Source of the DNA: CAJBLF01 sp964418415
GTDB lineage: Bacteria > Patescibacteriota > Gracilibacteria > Absconditabacterales > Absconditicoccaceae
DNA: 21,893 bases
Assembly: GCA_964418415.1 (NCBI GenBank)
Contig: CAYQLB010000017.1
Location: 1-21,893 of the forward strand
Direction of reading: 5' to 3'
The notes under the pieces: model-generated
The model's input: only the letters and a program-made list of their open reading frames with translations
What the model was told of the DNA's origin: nothing
Database searches by the model: none
Translations under genes and position numbers: made by a program
Shown: positions 9,430 through 17,947 of the stretch, in pieces
Layout of the letters: each line of letters opens with the position of its first letter
Numbering within the stretch: position 1 is the first letter of the stretch

Positions 9430-9879
9430 ATGAGAATCAGAAAAGCGGTATCGTGAGATCACAAAAAAATTATAGCATTGATGCAACAAATGCCTGATTT
9501 CTTTTCTCCGGAAACGATAGAATATGCGGAGAAATCAATTGCAAAGCTTTGAGGCTTTGTTGCATGTATACAAAAAGATATAGTTTGATATATTGTTTTT
9601 TGAAAGAAAGGAAAAACTACGACAAAAATATATTGGATGGGAGTAGAAAAAAATCATCAAGGAAAATGAATCGGTGCTAAATTATTCGCAAGATGCGAGC
9701 AGGAAGCAAAAACAACAGGTAGTAAAAAAATAGAGTTATTGACTCTATGAGATCATCGTGATTATCCATGATATGAGAACACAAGAAAGTTCTATGAGAA
9801 GATGTGATGTAAAAAAACGTCTTCATATATGGATCATGGTATAGAGATACTCACACTAACAAAAAAATTAACAGAATAA
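9430..9879 (+). CDS. GNAT-family N-acetyltransferase (UGA = Gly)
   Basis: 149 residues. The acetyl-CoA binding motif A is clear as WMGVEKNHQGKGIGAKLF (Q-x-x-G-x-G/A pattern), followed by motif B around NTRKFYEKMGC. Eight of its 15 glycines are UGA by my count, the densest use of the recoded codon in the window. Under the standard code nothing recognisable would remain. It lies 24 nt downstream of the ABC gene and 24 nt upstream of another GNAT gene, so cotranscription is likely. The acetylated substrate cannot be told from sequence. Confidence 0.9.
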
Positions 9880-9903
9880 ACTTTATTAATTAACTTTATT
9901 ATC

Positions 9904-10893
9904 ATGGAAAATATACAAGACATTATCATAGAGACCGAGCGCTTGCTTTTGGTCCCGACAACACAAGAACATGCACACGAAATCTTCAAGGAATTTACTG
10001 ATGAAATAACGAAGTATATGTTTCCTAACAGCCCAAAAGAGATAAATGAAACCCAGGCATGGATAGGTGATGTCATCAAAAGAAGAGCAGCAGGAGAAGA
10101 ATTGCAGATGACTATTTTAGACAAAAATACCAAAGAGTTTCTCGGAAATGTAGGACTTCATGGTATCAAAGAAGCTATTCCAGAATTGTGAATTCGGGTA
10201 AAAAAATCTGCGCATGGAAAAAAAATAGGAAGAGAAGCAGTTACTGCATTGGAAGCTCGAGCACAGAAAAATCTCAATTTCCAATATATCGAATATCCCG
10301 TAGACAAGGATAATATTGGAAGTAGAAAAATCGCTGAAAGTCTTGGCGGTGTCGTAGAAAAAGATGATCAAGGAAACGAAAAAGTAGACATTGCACCTAC
10401 GTTTGATAAGGTCAGAACAATCAACGAAGTGATGTATAAGATACCAAAGAAAATGGTGTTACCTGACTGATTTCATATCAACAAAGATATCTCTGACACT
10501 GACTACGCATATATTGTTTCGATTATTTGACAGACTGAACTTTCGCATTATCTGATCGAGAAAGAACAATTTTATGCTATAAAGGACGATGAAGGGAATA
10601 CTATAGCTTTCGGAAGATTGTACAAAATAGGGCCTAATCAACGGGAATTGTCTTCTGTACGAGTAGACGAATCTCAGAGAGGAAAAAAAATGTGATTAGC
10701 GCTTTCTCAAAAACTGATTCAGGAAAAATGAGCAGATAAGGAAATATATCTCGCTACCAAAAAATCTTTGGAACAATATTACCAAAAAATATGATTTCAC
10801 GTCATCACGGAAGATATTCCTGAAAAACTTATCTACACCGGAAAACGAGCGATAGAAAATAATATAGAATTTATTATCATGAAACTGAAATAA
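9904..10893 (+). CDS. Double-GNAT-domain acetyltransferase (UGA = Gly)
   Basis: 329 residues with two acetyltransferase domains. The N-terminal one (about 8-180) is of RimJ/RimL type: IIETERLLLVPTTQEHA start, a 'GIRVKKSAHGKKIGREAV' acetyl-CoA loop, and 'DNIGSRKIAESLGG' near its end. The C-terminal one (about 185-329) has SSVRVDESQRGKKMGLALSQ as motif A and EQYYQKIGFHV as motif B. At least six UGA codons fall at Gly positions, for example GIRV (10189) and KMGLA. The stop TAA directly abuts the stop of the converging minus-strand gene. A fused pair may act as a two-site enzyme or have one regulatory domain; substrates are unknown. Confidence 0.9.
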
Positions 10894-11931
10894 TTACATT
10901 TCAGACTCACTAGGAGCACTCTTCTCGCTATCAGGCAGGAGAGTGTTTCTTAGTTTTTCTTCGCGATTCATTAATATAATAGCATCCATATCATCCGGAT
11001 CTCGTACTTTGCCGAAGGTATGTAATTTTTCTGAATGATGAAACGGTACGACATAGTTGTTTGTCATTTTTTTATATTCTTCGTTGAAGGTTTCGATGAA
11101 GTGGACGTTTTTCGTGATAGGGGAAATAACTATGACATCAGTTCAGATAAGATGTTTTTCATTGAATCGTTTGCAAAAGAGTTGAGAATAGAATTGCAGC
11201 GTTTCTTTGACGAGATCTCTTGCAAGTGGATTTTGTTCGATGAAATCATAGGTCTTATACCGATATTGGACGATACCATTGTCTTTGTACATTTGTTTCA
11301 ATGCACCCATTCAGAGGTTGAGGGTATCCATTGTTTGATAGAATCCATTTTGAATTTTGATTGCTTTGCATGAATGTTCTGTAATATAGAGGAGGACAAA
11401 ATTATCTTTCTTTAGATTATTTCTCAAGAATAGAAGGGTATGGAATGATTGCGGGAGAATGTTGATGTTGTGTTGATCGAGAAGATTTCCATAGACGGAA
11501 TTGATGATATTCATGGTTTTTTTGTTCAGATAGACGATATAGAGTCTGAAAAATATTTCTCCAAATTCTCCGATGACATGTTTTTTTTCCTCACCATTGA
11601 TATGGATGCTATCGATGTAGACCATAATTCTTTCGCCATCGACATCATTATGTTTCTTGGTGGTTTGGCATTTGTTTTCTATGATAGTTTTTAGATCTTG
11701 AAAGGTAAATTTTTTATCAAATTGCTCAAAGATATCGAATCTGAAAAAACTGAATCTACTTTCATCCAGCATAAAGTAATGGGTATATTTAGGATATTCT
11801 CGTGATTCATCAGTAATTCTTACAAGATTCTCGTGCAGAATATACTGCAAAATCTGTTCCTCTTCACGTATTTTGTATACACGGAAACTTGGATGTGATT
11901 CGGAGAGTTGCTCGTATCGGATATAAAACAT
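10894..11931 (-). CDS. Uncharacterised 345-residue protein (UGA = Gly)
   Basis: I do not recognise the family. UGA codons at 11311 (NLGMGALKQ) and 11143 (HLIGTD) must be read as Gly for full length. There is no signal peptide or membrane segment. The alternating short hydrophobic stretches around residues 102-210 (for example FVLLYITEHSCKAIKI and LNLGMGALKQMY) faintly recall actin-like ATPase proteins such as PilM/FtsA, but I see no clear phosphate-binding motif. The C-terminus is charged and ends in SESEM. It is last in a minus-strand cluster below the tandem membrane proteins, with a large palindrome in its leader, and converges with the GNAT gene with zero intervening bases. Confidence 0.75.
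10917..10957 (+). terminator. Possible terminator of the ABC-GNAT operon, inside the converging gene
   Basis: CACTCT-TC (10917-10924) pairs with GG-AGAGTG (10938-10945), with one wobble pair, followed by TTTCTTAGTTTTT. It lies 24 nt past the GNAT stop but within the coding end of the opposite gene. The T tract is interrupted, so this is tentative. Confidence 0.4.
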
Positions 11932-11964
11932 GAATATATCACTAGGTAAAATTTCTGCTATTGT

Positions 11965-12078
11965 CTCCCTTTATAAAAGGGAGAGGAATCCGCCTATGCG
12001 GATGAGGGATTTCGTGTCGCACGACTTAAATCCTCCTCCCCGCAGTACTGCGGGGCACCCCTCCTTTTACAAAGGAGG
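11965..12078. repeat. Composite palindromic repeat, about 114 bp
   Basis: Four hairpins form a larger imperfect inverted repeat: CTCCCTTT/AAAGGGAG (11965-11983), ATCCGC/GCGGAT, a CCCCGCAG/CTGCGGGG palindrome, and CCTCCTTT/AAAGGAGG (12060-12078). The two outer halves are related to each other in reverse orientation around a central CGTG-TCG-CACG. This is the form of a miniature intergenic element. It sits between the 46-residue ORF and the 345-residue gene. Confidence 0.8.
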
Positions 12079-12086
12079 CCATTTTC

Positions 12087-12227
12087 TTATTCTTCCATAG
12101 GCTCTTTCAGATTTTCTTCATCGCTGCTTGAATACAAAATATCATCATGAAGATCTTCCAAATCTTGCGAAAATTCGGACATAATAGAATTTCTTTCATT
12201 GATGGCGCCGAGATATTCTTCACGCAT
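12087..12227 (-). CDS. Small acidic ORF, 46 residues
   Basis: An ATG-initiated ORF 24 nt past the stop of the second membrane paralog, ending in TAA beside the composite palindrome. The product (starts MREEYLGAIN, ends LKEPMEE) is very acidic, probably helical, with no membrane segment. Position and spacing in the cluster support a real gene, but it has no recognisable family and no clear Shine-Dalgarno site. Confidence 0.45.
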   Translation of the reverse strand: MREEYLGAINERNSIMSEFSQDLEDLHDDILYSSSDEENLKEPMEE

Positions 12228-12251
12228 GACAGTGGGGATAAGGAATAAATA

Positions 12252-12806
12252 CTATTTGTTCTTTTTTGCTTTTTTGCGATGGTGGAGAATGAAGCTAATG
12301 GTATAATAGAGAGAAAATAATGCGAAGAAAATATTTAGCCAAAAGAACACTCGACTAGCTTCGATATAGCTAAATACTGCTACAAAAAGACTTCCTATCA
12401 TAAGTGCGAGATCTCTGCGAAGGGTGTTCATTTTGAATGCGTAGCCGAGACCGAGTCCTATCAATCCTAAGATAAACAGGATAGTGCTATATCATTCAAA
12501 AAGGGTCAAAGACCATACGATCAAAACTATTCCGCTGATGCTGAGTATTGTTGTATCGAAACGATCATTGGTATTGAGCATCATAAGGATGCTGGAAATA
12601 GCTACGAGGACTTCAAGAAAAATAAAGAAAACTGGTCCGCCGTTGAGATAGCCCAAGATAGCATAGAGAAGCATGATCAGTCCGCCGACACCGAAAAGCC
12701 AGTTCTTGATAGATTTGTAAGGAATTTTTGTGGTTTCTACAGGTCGTGCTGCACCTGTTACCAAGATGAGTGATCATAATAATCATATACCAAAAGAAAG
12801 TGTCAT
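12252..12806 (-). CDS. Tandem-duplicated integral membrane protein, copy B (UGA = Gly)
   Basis: 184 residues, about six hydrophobic segments, and a basic tail (RKKAKKNK). Unrecognised family. It is a clear paralog of the gene at 12832: both share 'LLYxIxGYLNGGPVFFI-LE' near the middle and 'S-YxxAS--FFWLNxFFAxFSL-Y' near the end. UGA-Gly occurs at least three times, two of them in the first membrane segment (FGIGLLGSL) and one at 12492 joining the two halves. It starts 25 nt past the stop of copy A, so cotranscription is likely. Function unknown. Confidence 0.8.
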
Positions 12807-12831
12807 AGGAAAGTATATTAAGCTAATAAAA

Positions 12832-13461
12832 TTATTTCTTAGAAGATTTCTTGGTAAATGTATTTTTTGGGGTATTTGTTGTTTTTTTAGTGAGGGTAGT
12901 TTTTTGTGTAGGTGAAACAGAAGTGATGATTTTTTTTTCACTCATGAGCTTCAATGCATAAAACAAAGAGAATATTGCGAAGAAGGTATTGAGCCAAAAG
13001 AAAATCCAGCTCGCATCTAAGTAGCTGGAAAGAGAAATAAGTCCGCCTCCTATCGCCAATACAAAGAATCTGCGTGCGGTGCGTATCTGGTAAGCATAGC
13101 CGAGTGCAAGTACAGTAAATGCCAAGATAAAGAGCAACATACTTGGTCATTGAAAGAAAAATCGTGATCGTACCATCAGAAGTATTCCTGCAGTTCCGAT
13201 GAATCCGGTACTAATGCGTTCATTAGCCTTGAGAAACATAAGGACTATGGAGAACATAATTACAATCTCCAAAACGATAAAGAAAACAGGTCCACCATTG
13301 AGATAGCCAAAAATCGTATACAACAACATGATGAATGATCCTATAGCGAACAATCGATTTTTGATTGATTTCGTGGCTAGAGTAGTCTTTTCTATAGGCC
13401 ATATTGCACCTATAAGTAAGATGATGGATCCGATGATGCCAGAAAAAAAAGTGAGTTCCAT
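12832..13461 (-). CDS. Tandem-duplicated integral membrane protein, copy A (UGA = Gly)
   Basis: 209 residues, about six hydrophobic segments, then a cytoplasmic-type tail very rich in Thr and Lys (about 176-209), absent from copy B apart from a short basic end. A UGA at 13147 is read as Gly (FFFQGPSM) and joins the N- and C-terminal halves. The start is placed at 13461 (MELTFF). An upstream in-frame Met at 13575 was rejected because it lies within the terminator at 13554-13593. The conserved Gly-Gly-Pro and the aromatic-rich last segment suggest a common fold with copy B, of unknown role. Confidence 0.8.
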
Positions 13462-13553
13462 AGTCCATGAGTAAACAAGTAAAAAGAGTAGTTTGATTGT
13501 TTGTAAGGTATAGTTTTTGTCTACATTTGCAAGATTATCTCTTTTTTCAATCA

Positions 13554-13593
13554 ATAAAAAAAATCCCTCAATCATCAGAGGGATTTTTTTTAT
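13554..13593. terminator. Bidirectional rho-independent terminator after topA
   Basis: Stem AAATCCCTC (13561-13569) / GAGGGATTT (13578-13586), with A8 on the left and T8 on the right, so it works on either strand. It lies 11 nt past the topA stop and separates topA from the membrane-protein pair. Confidence 0.9.
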
Positions 13594-13603
13594 ATGTGAT
13601 AAT

Positions 13604-16021
13604 TTATTTCTTCTTAATTATTTTCTTCATTGGTGTTTTTTTTGCTGGCGTTTTTTTTGTTGTCTGTTCTTTTTTTGGTTTAGCTGTTTTCTTCTCTGTT
13701 TTGCTACTAGGTTTACTGTTTCCGTTTTTATTCTTCACAGGTCATGATGCTATGATTTCCAAACAATCCTTCAATGTTAAGTCAGAAGCATCTTTTCCTC
13801 CTTTTGGAATCTTATAATTATTACCATCACACTTGATATATGCTCCGTAGAGTCAATTCAAGACTTCGATTTTCACACCCTTGTTGTCGAAGGTGTTTAT
13901 GTATTTATTCTTCTCCGTATCAATTTTTTTCTCTACCAAAGGGATGATCTCTTCCATGGTTATAGTATAGGGATCCAAAGTTTTCGGGATGGAAACAAAC
14001 AATGTCTTGTACTTGAGATATGGTCAAAATTTTCCTACAGCAACCGTGATCGGCTCACCTTCATATTTACCTGCAACTCTCGGCAATGCAAACAATGCGA
14101 GCGCATCTTCAAGCGTAAGTGTCTCTATCGTTTGTCCTGGTCTGAGTGATGCGAATTTTGGTTTATCTTCATCCTGTGCGGTGCCTACTTGCACCATAGG
14201 ACCGAATCTTCAGATTCTTGCTACGACGAGTTTGCCGGTATTGGGATCTTTTCCGAGTTCTTTATCTGCACTTTGTTTTCCTGCGTTTTTCATGGTATTT
14301 TCAACATCCTTATGAAATGGTCCGTAGAATTCTTTGAGCATCTGTACTCGTTTCAATTTTCCTTCAGCAATGATATCAAATTCTTCTTCTACATTTGCAG
14401 TAAAATTATAGTCTAATATTGCCTTAAAATGTTCGCACAAGAAATCATTGACGACCATTCCGATATCGGTAGGGAAGAGTTTCTGTTTTTCTGCTCCCGT
14501 CATCTGTTTTTTTTCTTCAGATTTGATGACACCTAATCTGAGCACAAATTCCATAAACTTCCTTTCGATACCATTTCTATCTTCTTTGACGACATATCAT
14601 CTTTTTTGAACAGTAGAAATCGTAGGCGCATAGGTAGACGGCCTTCCGATACCCAACTCTTCCAATTTTTTAACTAAACTCGCTTCCGTATATCTCGGTG
14701 GATGATTCTTGAATCTTTCTGTCGCAGTAATCTGCTTGTTGATCAACTGTTCTCACGTTGTGAGTTTCGGCAACATTCCTTCTGTTTCATTTTCTTCATC
14801 TTCGTCCTTAGACTCAAAATACACTTTCAAGAATCCATCGAATTTCACAACTTCTCCACTGGCGACAAAATTGAATGTATTGTTTGTAGATATGCTAATT
14901 GTCGCCTTGGTTTTTTCAACTTCTGCGGGTGACATCTGTGATGCGATAGATCTCTTTCGGATCAGCTCGTACAATCTTTTTTCGGATGCATCTCCTCACG
15001 CAATCTGATTTTCCATGTGGGTCGGTCTGATGCATTCGTGCGCTTCCTGTGATCATTTGGACTTAGTTACATACTGTGTAGGCTTGGAATAGTCCTTGCC
15101 GTATCTTTTGATGATCTCATCAGAAGCTGCTTGGACTGCGAAGTCTGACATATTGACGCTATCCGTTCTCATGTAGGTGATCAATCCGGCTTCGTAGAGT
15201 TTTTGCGCGACCTGCATCGTTCTCGCAACGGAGAATCATAGTTTTCTGCTTGCTTCTTGTTGGAGAGTAGAGGTGGTGAACGGCGCGGAAGGCGACTTTT
15301 TGCCTGGCTTCACTTCGACACTTTCTACCATATATTTGGCATCTTTGCAGGATTCCAAAAACTTCTTGGTCTCTTCTTCGTTCCCAAGATCTTTGGACAA
15401 TTCGGCCTTAAATTCTTTTTTTGCATCACCAACAAAATTTCCTATGACTTTGAAAAAATTTTCTGACTCAAATTTCTGGATTTCTCTTTCCCTTTCGACG
15501 ATCAACCTCACGGCGACGGATTGGACTCTTCCCGCACTCAATCCCATTTTTATTTTTTTCCACAGGACAGGTGACAATTCAAATCCCACTAATCTATCGA
15601 GCACTCTTCTCGCTTGCTGAGCATCGACCAGATTCATATCTATAGTTCTTGGGTTCTTGACAGCTTTTTCTATCGCGGCTTTGGTGATTTCATGAAAGAC
15701 TATTCTCGCGGTTTTTTTCACATCCAATCCTAGCGCATTCGCTACATGTCGTCCGATAGCTTCCCCCTCACGGTCCTCATCCGTTGCGATCCAGACTTTG
15801 TCGGACTTTTTCGCTAAGGCTTTGAGCTCGCTGACTACCTTGGTTTTGTCAGGAGAGATCTGGTATTTTGGTGCGAAATCATTTTTGATATCTACCCCGA
15901 GTTCTTTCAAGGGTAGATCGATGACATGACCAAATGATGCTTTGACTTCGAAGCCTTCACCGAGAAATTTCTTGATAGTCGCTGATTTGGCGGGAGACTC
16001 TACGATCACGAGATGTTTCAT
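13604..16021 (-). CDS. topA: DNA topoisomerase I, type IA (UGA = Gly)
   Basis: 805 residues. It relaxes negative supercoils through a transient 5'-phosphotyrosine bond. The N-terminal Toprim domain has VIVESPAKSATIKKFLG and the acidic DEDREGEAIG motif. Catalytic Tyr283 lies in LITYMRTDS. The core also shows SAGRVQSVAVRLIVEREREI, QEAHECIRPT and GIGRPSTYAPTI. The C-terminus has Toprim_C_rpt-type repeats (GRFGPMVQVG, VGKFGPYLKYK, LYGAYIKCD) instead of four-Cys zinc fingers. It ends in a Lys-rich tail. At least nine UGA codons fall at Gly, several at invariant positions: KLGF (15236), RGYVV (14597), GRFGP and KFGPY. A standard-code reading would end after residue 261, before the catalytic Tyr. 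Confidence 0.97.
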
Positions 16022-16106
16022 ACTATTTTACAAAAACGTAAAAATAAGCAAAAAATTATTAGCCGTAGTGTAGTGTATTGGTCGGCTTTTTCAACCGGAA
16101 AAACTA

Positions 16107-16124
16107 TCGCACCCGGGTGTGATG
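16107..16124. promoter_or_regulatory. Operator-like 18-bp palindrome between topA and purH
   Basis: ATCGCACCCGGGTGTGAT is an inverted repeat with a single mismatched pair around a perfect CACCCGGGTG core. It is GC-rich inside the AT-rich divergent 180-bp spacer, just upstream of the putative purH -35 (16133). This form and position suit a dimeric repressor, but no protein is assigned. Confidence 0.4.
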
Positions 16125-16132
16125 CATATATG

Positions 16133-16160
16133 TTGACTTATTGTGGGATATATGTATGTT
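16133..16160 (+). promoter_or_regulatory. Possible sigma-70 promoter of purH
   Basis: TTGACT (16133-16138), 16-nt spacer, TATGTT (16155-16160), 41 nt before the purH ATG. The -10 is a weak match. Confidence 0.35.
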
Positions 16161-16201
16161 TTTTGGACAAATAAAAAATATTAACCAAAACGTAAATATA
16201 T

Positions 16202-17809
16202 ATGACAACAAAAAATGCTCTTATTTCCGTCTATAACAAAGACGGTATTATTCCTTTTGTCGAAGGATTAAAAAAACTCGGCTACACCTTATATTCATCG
16301 GGTGGTACTGCAAATAAAATCAAAGAGGCTGGTATCGAAGTACATGATGTCGCTGAATTAGTTGGTGGAGGAGCTATCCTCGGCCATAAGGTAGTGACTT
16401 TATCACGTGAAATTTCAGCTGGCATACTTGCTGATCCTACCAATGAAAAAGAAATGAAAGAAATGGAAACCTTAGGGTTACCCATTATCGATCTTGTATG
16501 CGTGGATTGTTATCCGCTCGCTGAAGCGCTCGCTATGTCTAATGTAAAAAGAGAATTTGTCCTTGAAAAGACCGATATCGGTGGACCTACCATGTTACGT
16601 GCCGCAGCCAAAGGCAGAAGGATAGTGCTTTGTGATGTAGCAGACCGTCCCAAAGTCATCGAGTGGTTGGAAGCAGGCAAACCCGACGAAGACAAATTCA
16701 TTGCTGCATTAGTCGCCAAAGCAGAAATGTATGTAGCGAACTATGCACTTATGTCAGCGAGATATCATGGAGAAGGTACATATTACGGGATGATGGGCGA
16801 AAAAATTGATCAGCCCCGGTATGGCGAAAATCCCTGGCAGAAGTCGTTGGGACTCTTCAAAGCTTTCGGTGAAAATACTGATCCTTTATCCATCGACAAA
16901 TTCAAGGTTATCGTTGGTAATCCTGGACATGTCAATTGGACGGATCTCGACCGGACGTTGCAGACGATTACCCACATCGCCGCTGCAGCTTACAAAAATC
17001 TACAGTATCCAACGAGAAGTTATTTCGCAGTAGGCGCCAAACATGGCAATCCCTGTGGAGCTGCTATCGGCGGTACGCCAAAGGTCACGTTGGAAAATAT
17101 GCTGGATGGGAATCTGCTCAGTATTTTCGGTGGTGTAGTGATAACAGATTTTGCTATCACCGAAGAGCTTGCAGAGGTTTTGAGAAATTATCACTCTTCA
17201 ACCAAACGATTGTTGGATATGATTATTGCACCAAGTGTCACTCCTGAAGCGCTCGATATTCTTGGTCGCAAAGATGATGCTTGTAAAATCGTAGTCAATC
17301 CCGCATTGGAAGCATTACAGGGAGATTGTATGAGTACAGAGATATTACTTCGTCCAGTACGTGGTGGATTCCTCGCTCAGGAGAATTATTCCTTCGTGTT
17401 GGACCTCAGTAGTGATGATGTCGAATGTACCAAAGGAAGATATTCCAAAACAGACCTTGTTCTGGCTTGGGCAGTCAATGTTACCAGCAATTCCAACACT
17501 ATTACCTTGGTGAAAGATTGTATGCTTATCGGCAATGGTGTAGGTCAACAGGACCGCAAAGAATGCTGTGAGCTTGCAGTAAAAAGAGCACAGGATGCTG
17601 ATCATGACACCAATGGTGCTACTGCATGCAGCGATTCATTCTTCCCATTCAGTGATGGACCAAAGGTCCTGATCGATGCCGGTATTGCTACTATTCTTAC
17701 TACCAGTGGTTCGATACGTGATGAAATGGTGTTTCGACAGATCGAAGACAATGATGTTTGTTTGTGGACTATTCCCAACAAACTTGGTCGTGGATTTTAT
17801 GGCCACTAA
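16202..17809 (+). CDS. purH: PurH-type AICAR formyltransferase / IMP cyclohydrolase, divergent
   Basis: 535 residues. PurH makes the last two steps of IMP synthesis: AICAR formylation by the C-terminal domain and ring closure by the N-terminal MGS-like domain. The C-terminal catalytic pair is intact (Lys280-His281 in AKHGNPCG), as are RYGENPWQK and SDSFFPFSDG. In the N-terminal domain DIGGPTMLRAAAKG is intact. The usual R-V-K-T-L-H-P-x-x-H-x-G-I-L motif instead reads HKVVTLSREISAGIL, losing the Lys and His, so cyclohydrolase activity is uncertain. It has 48 Gly codons by my count and no UGA, unlike topA next door. It has an A-rich leader without a Shine-Dalgarno site, a divergent arrangement with topA, and its own terminator. 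No other purine gene is in the window. Confidence 0.92.
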   Translation: MTTKNALISVYNKDGIIPFVEGLKKLGYTLYSSGGTANKIKEAGIEVHDVAELVGGGAILGHKVVTLSREISAGILADPTNEKEMKEMETLGLPIIDLVCVDCYPLAEALAMSNVKREFVLEKTDIGGPTMLRAAAKGRRIVLCDVADRPKVIEWLEAGKPDEDKFIAALVAKAEMYVANYALMSARYHGEGTYYGMMGEKIDQPRYGENPWQKSLGLFKAFGENTDPLSIDKFKVIVGNPGHVNWTDLDRTLQTITHIAAAAYKNLQYPTRSYFAVGAKHGNPCGAAIGGTPKVTLENMLDGNLLSIFGGVVITDFAITEELAEVLRNYHSSTKRLLDMIIAPSVTPEALDILGRKDDACKIVVNPALEALQGDCMSTEILLRPVRGGFLAQENYSFVLDLSSDDVECTKGRYSKTDLVLAWAVNVTSNSNTITLVKDCMLIGNGVGQQDRKECCELAVKRAQDADHDTNGATACSDSFFPFSDGPKVLIDAGIATILTTSGSIRDEMVFRQIEDNDVCLWTIPNKLGRGFYGH

Positions 17810-17833
17810 GAGATGATAGTTTTTGTGTATATG

Positions 17834-17864
17834 AGCTGATGGGTTTTCCATCAGCTTTTTTTTT
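17834..17864 (+). terminator. purH terminator (part of a duplicated block)
   Basis: Stem AGCTGATGG (17834-17842) / CCATCAGCT (17848-17856) with loop GTTTT and a T9 run. A near-identical hairpin follows the next gene at 19608. Confidence 0.9.
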
Positions 17865-17890
17865 GTTCTGAAATTATACAATATTAGGAC

Positions 17891-17920
17891 TTGACATTTA
17901 ATATAAAATATATATATAAG
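17891..17920 (+). promoter_or_regulatory. Sigma-70-type promoter of the sorting-domain gene
   Basis: Perfect -35 TTGACA (17891-17896) and -10 TATAAG (17915-17920) with an 18-nt spacer; the overlapping TATATA (17913-17918) gives 16 nt. Confidence 0.65.
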
Positions 17921-17947
17921 GTAAATAAACAAAAAAAATAAACAAAA

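Noticed and set aside
13462..13575. Longer start for membrane protein copy A at 13575
   Set aside because: That Met lies inside the topA terminator hairpin; MELTFF at 13461 starts directly at the first membrane segment.
4870..16021. A run of many pseudogenes broken by UGA stops
   Set aside because: The UGA codons fall on conserved glycines and the frames continue without indels (except one A run), so recoding explains them better than decay.
4870..16021. UGA as tryptophan or selenocysteine
   Set aside because: TGG is used for Trp in the same genes, and aligned positions (Walker A, RGY, GRYY) need Gly. UGA is also too frequent, and too often in motifs without Sec or Cys, for selenocysteine.
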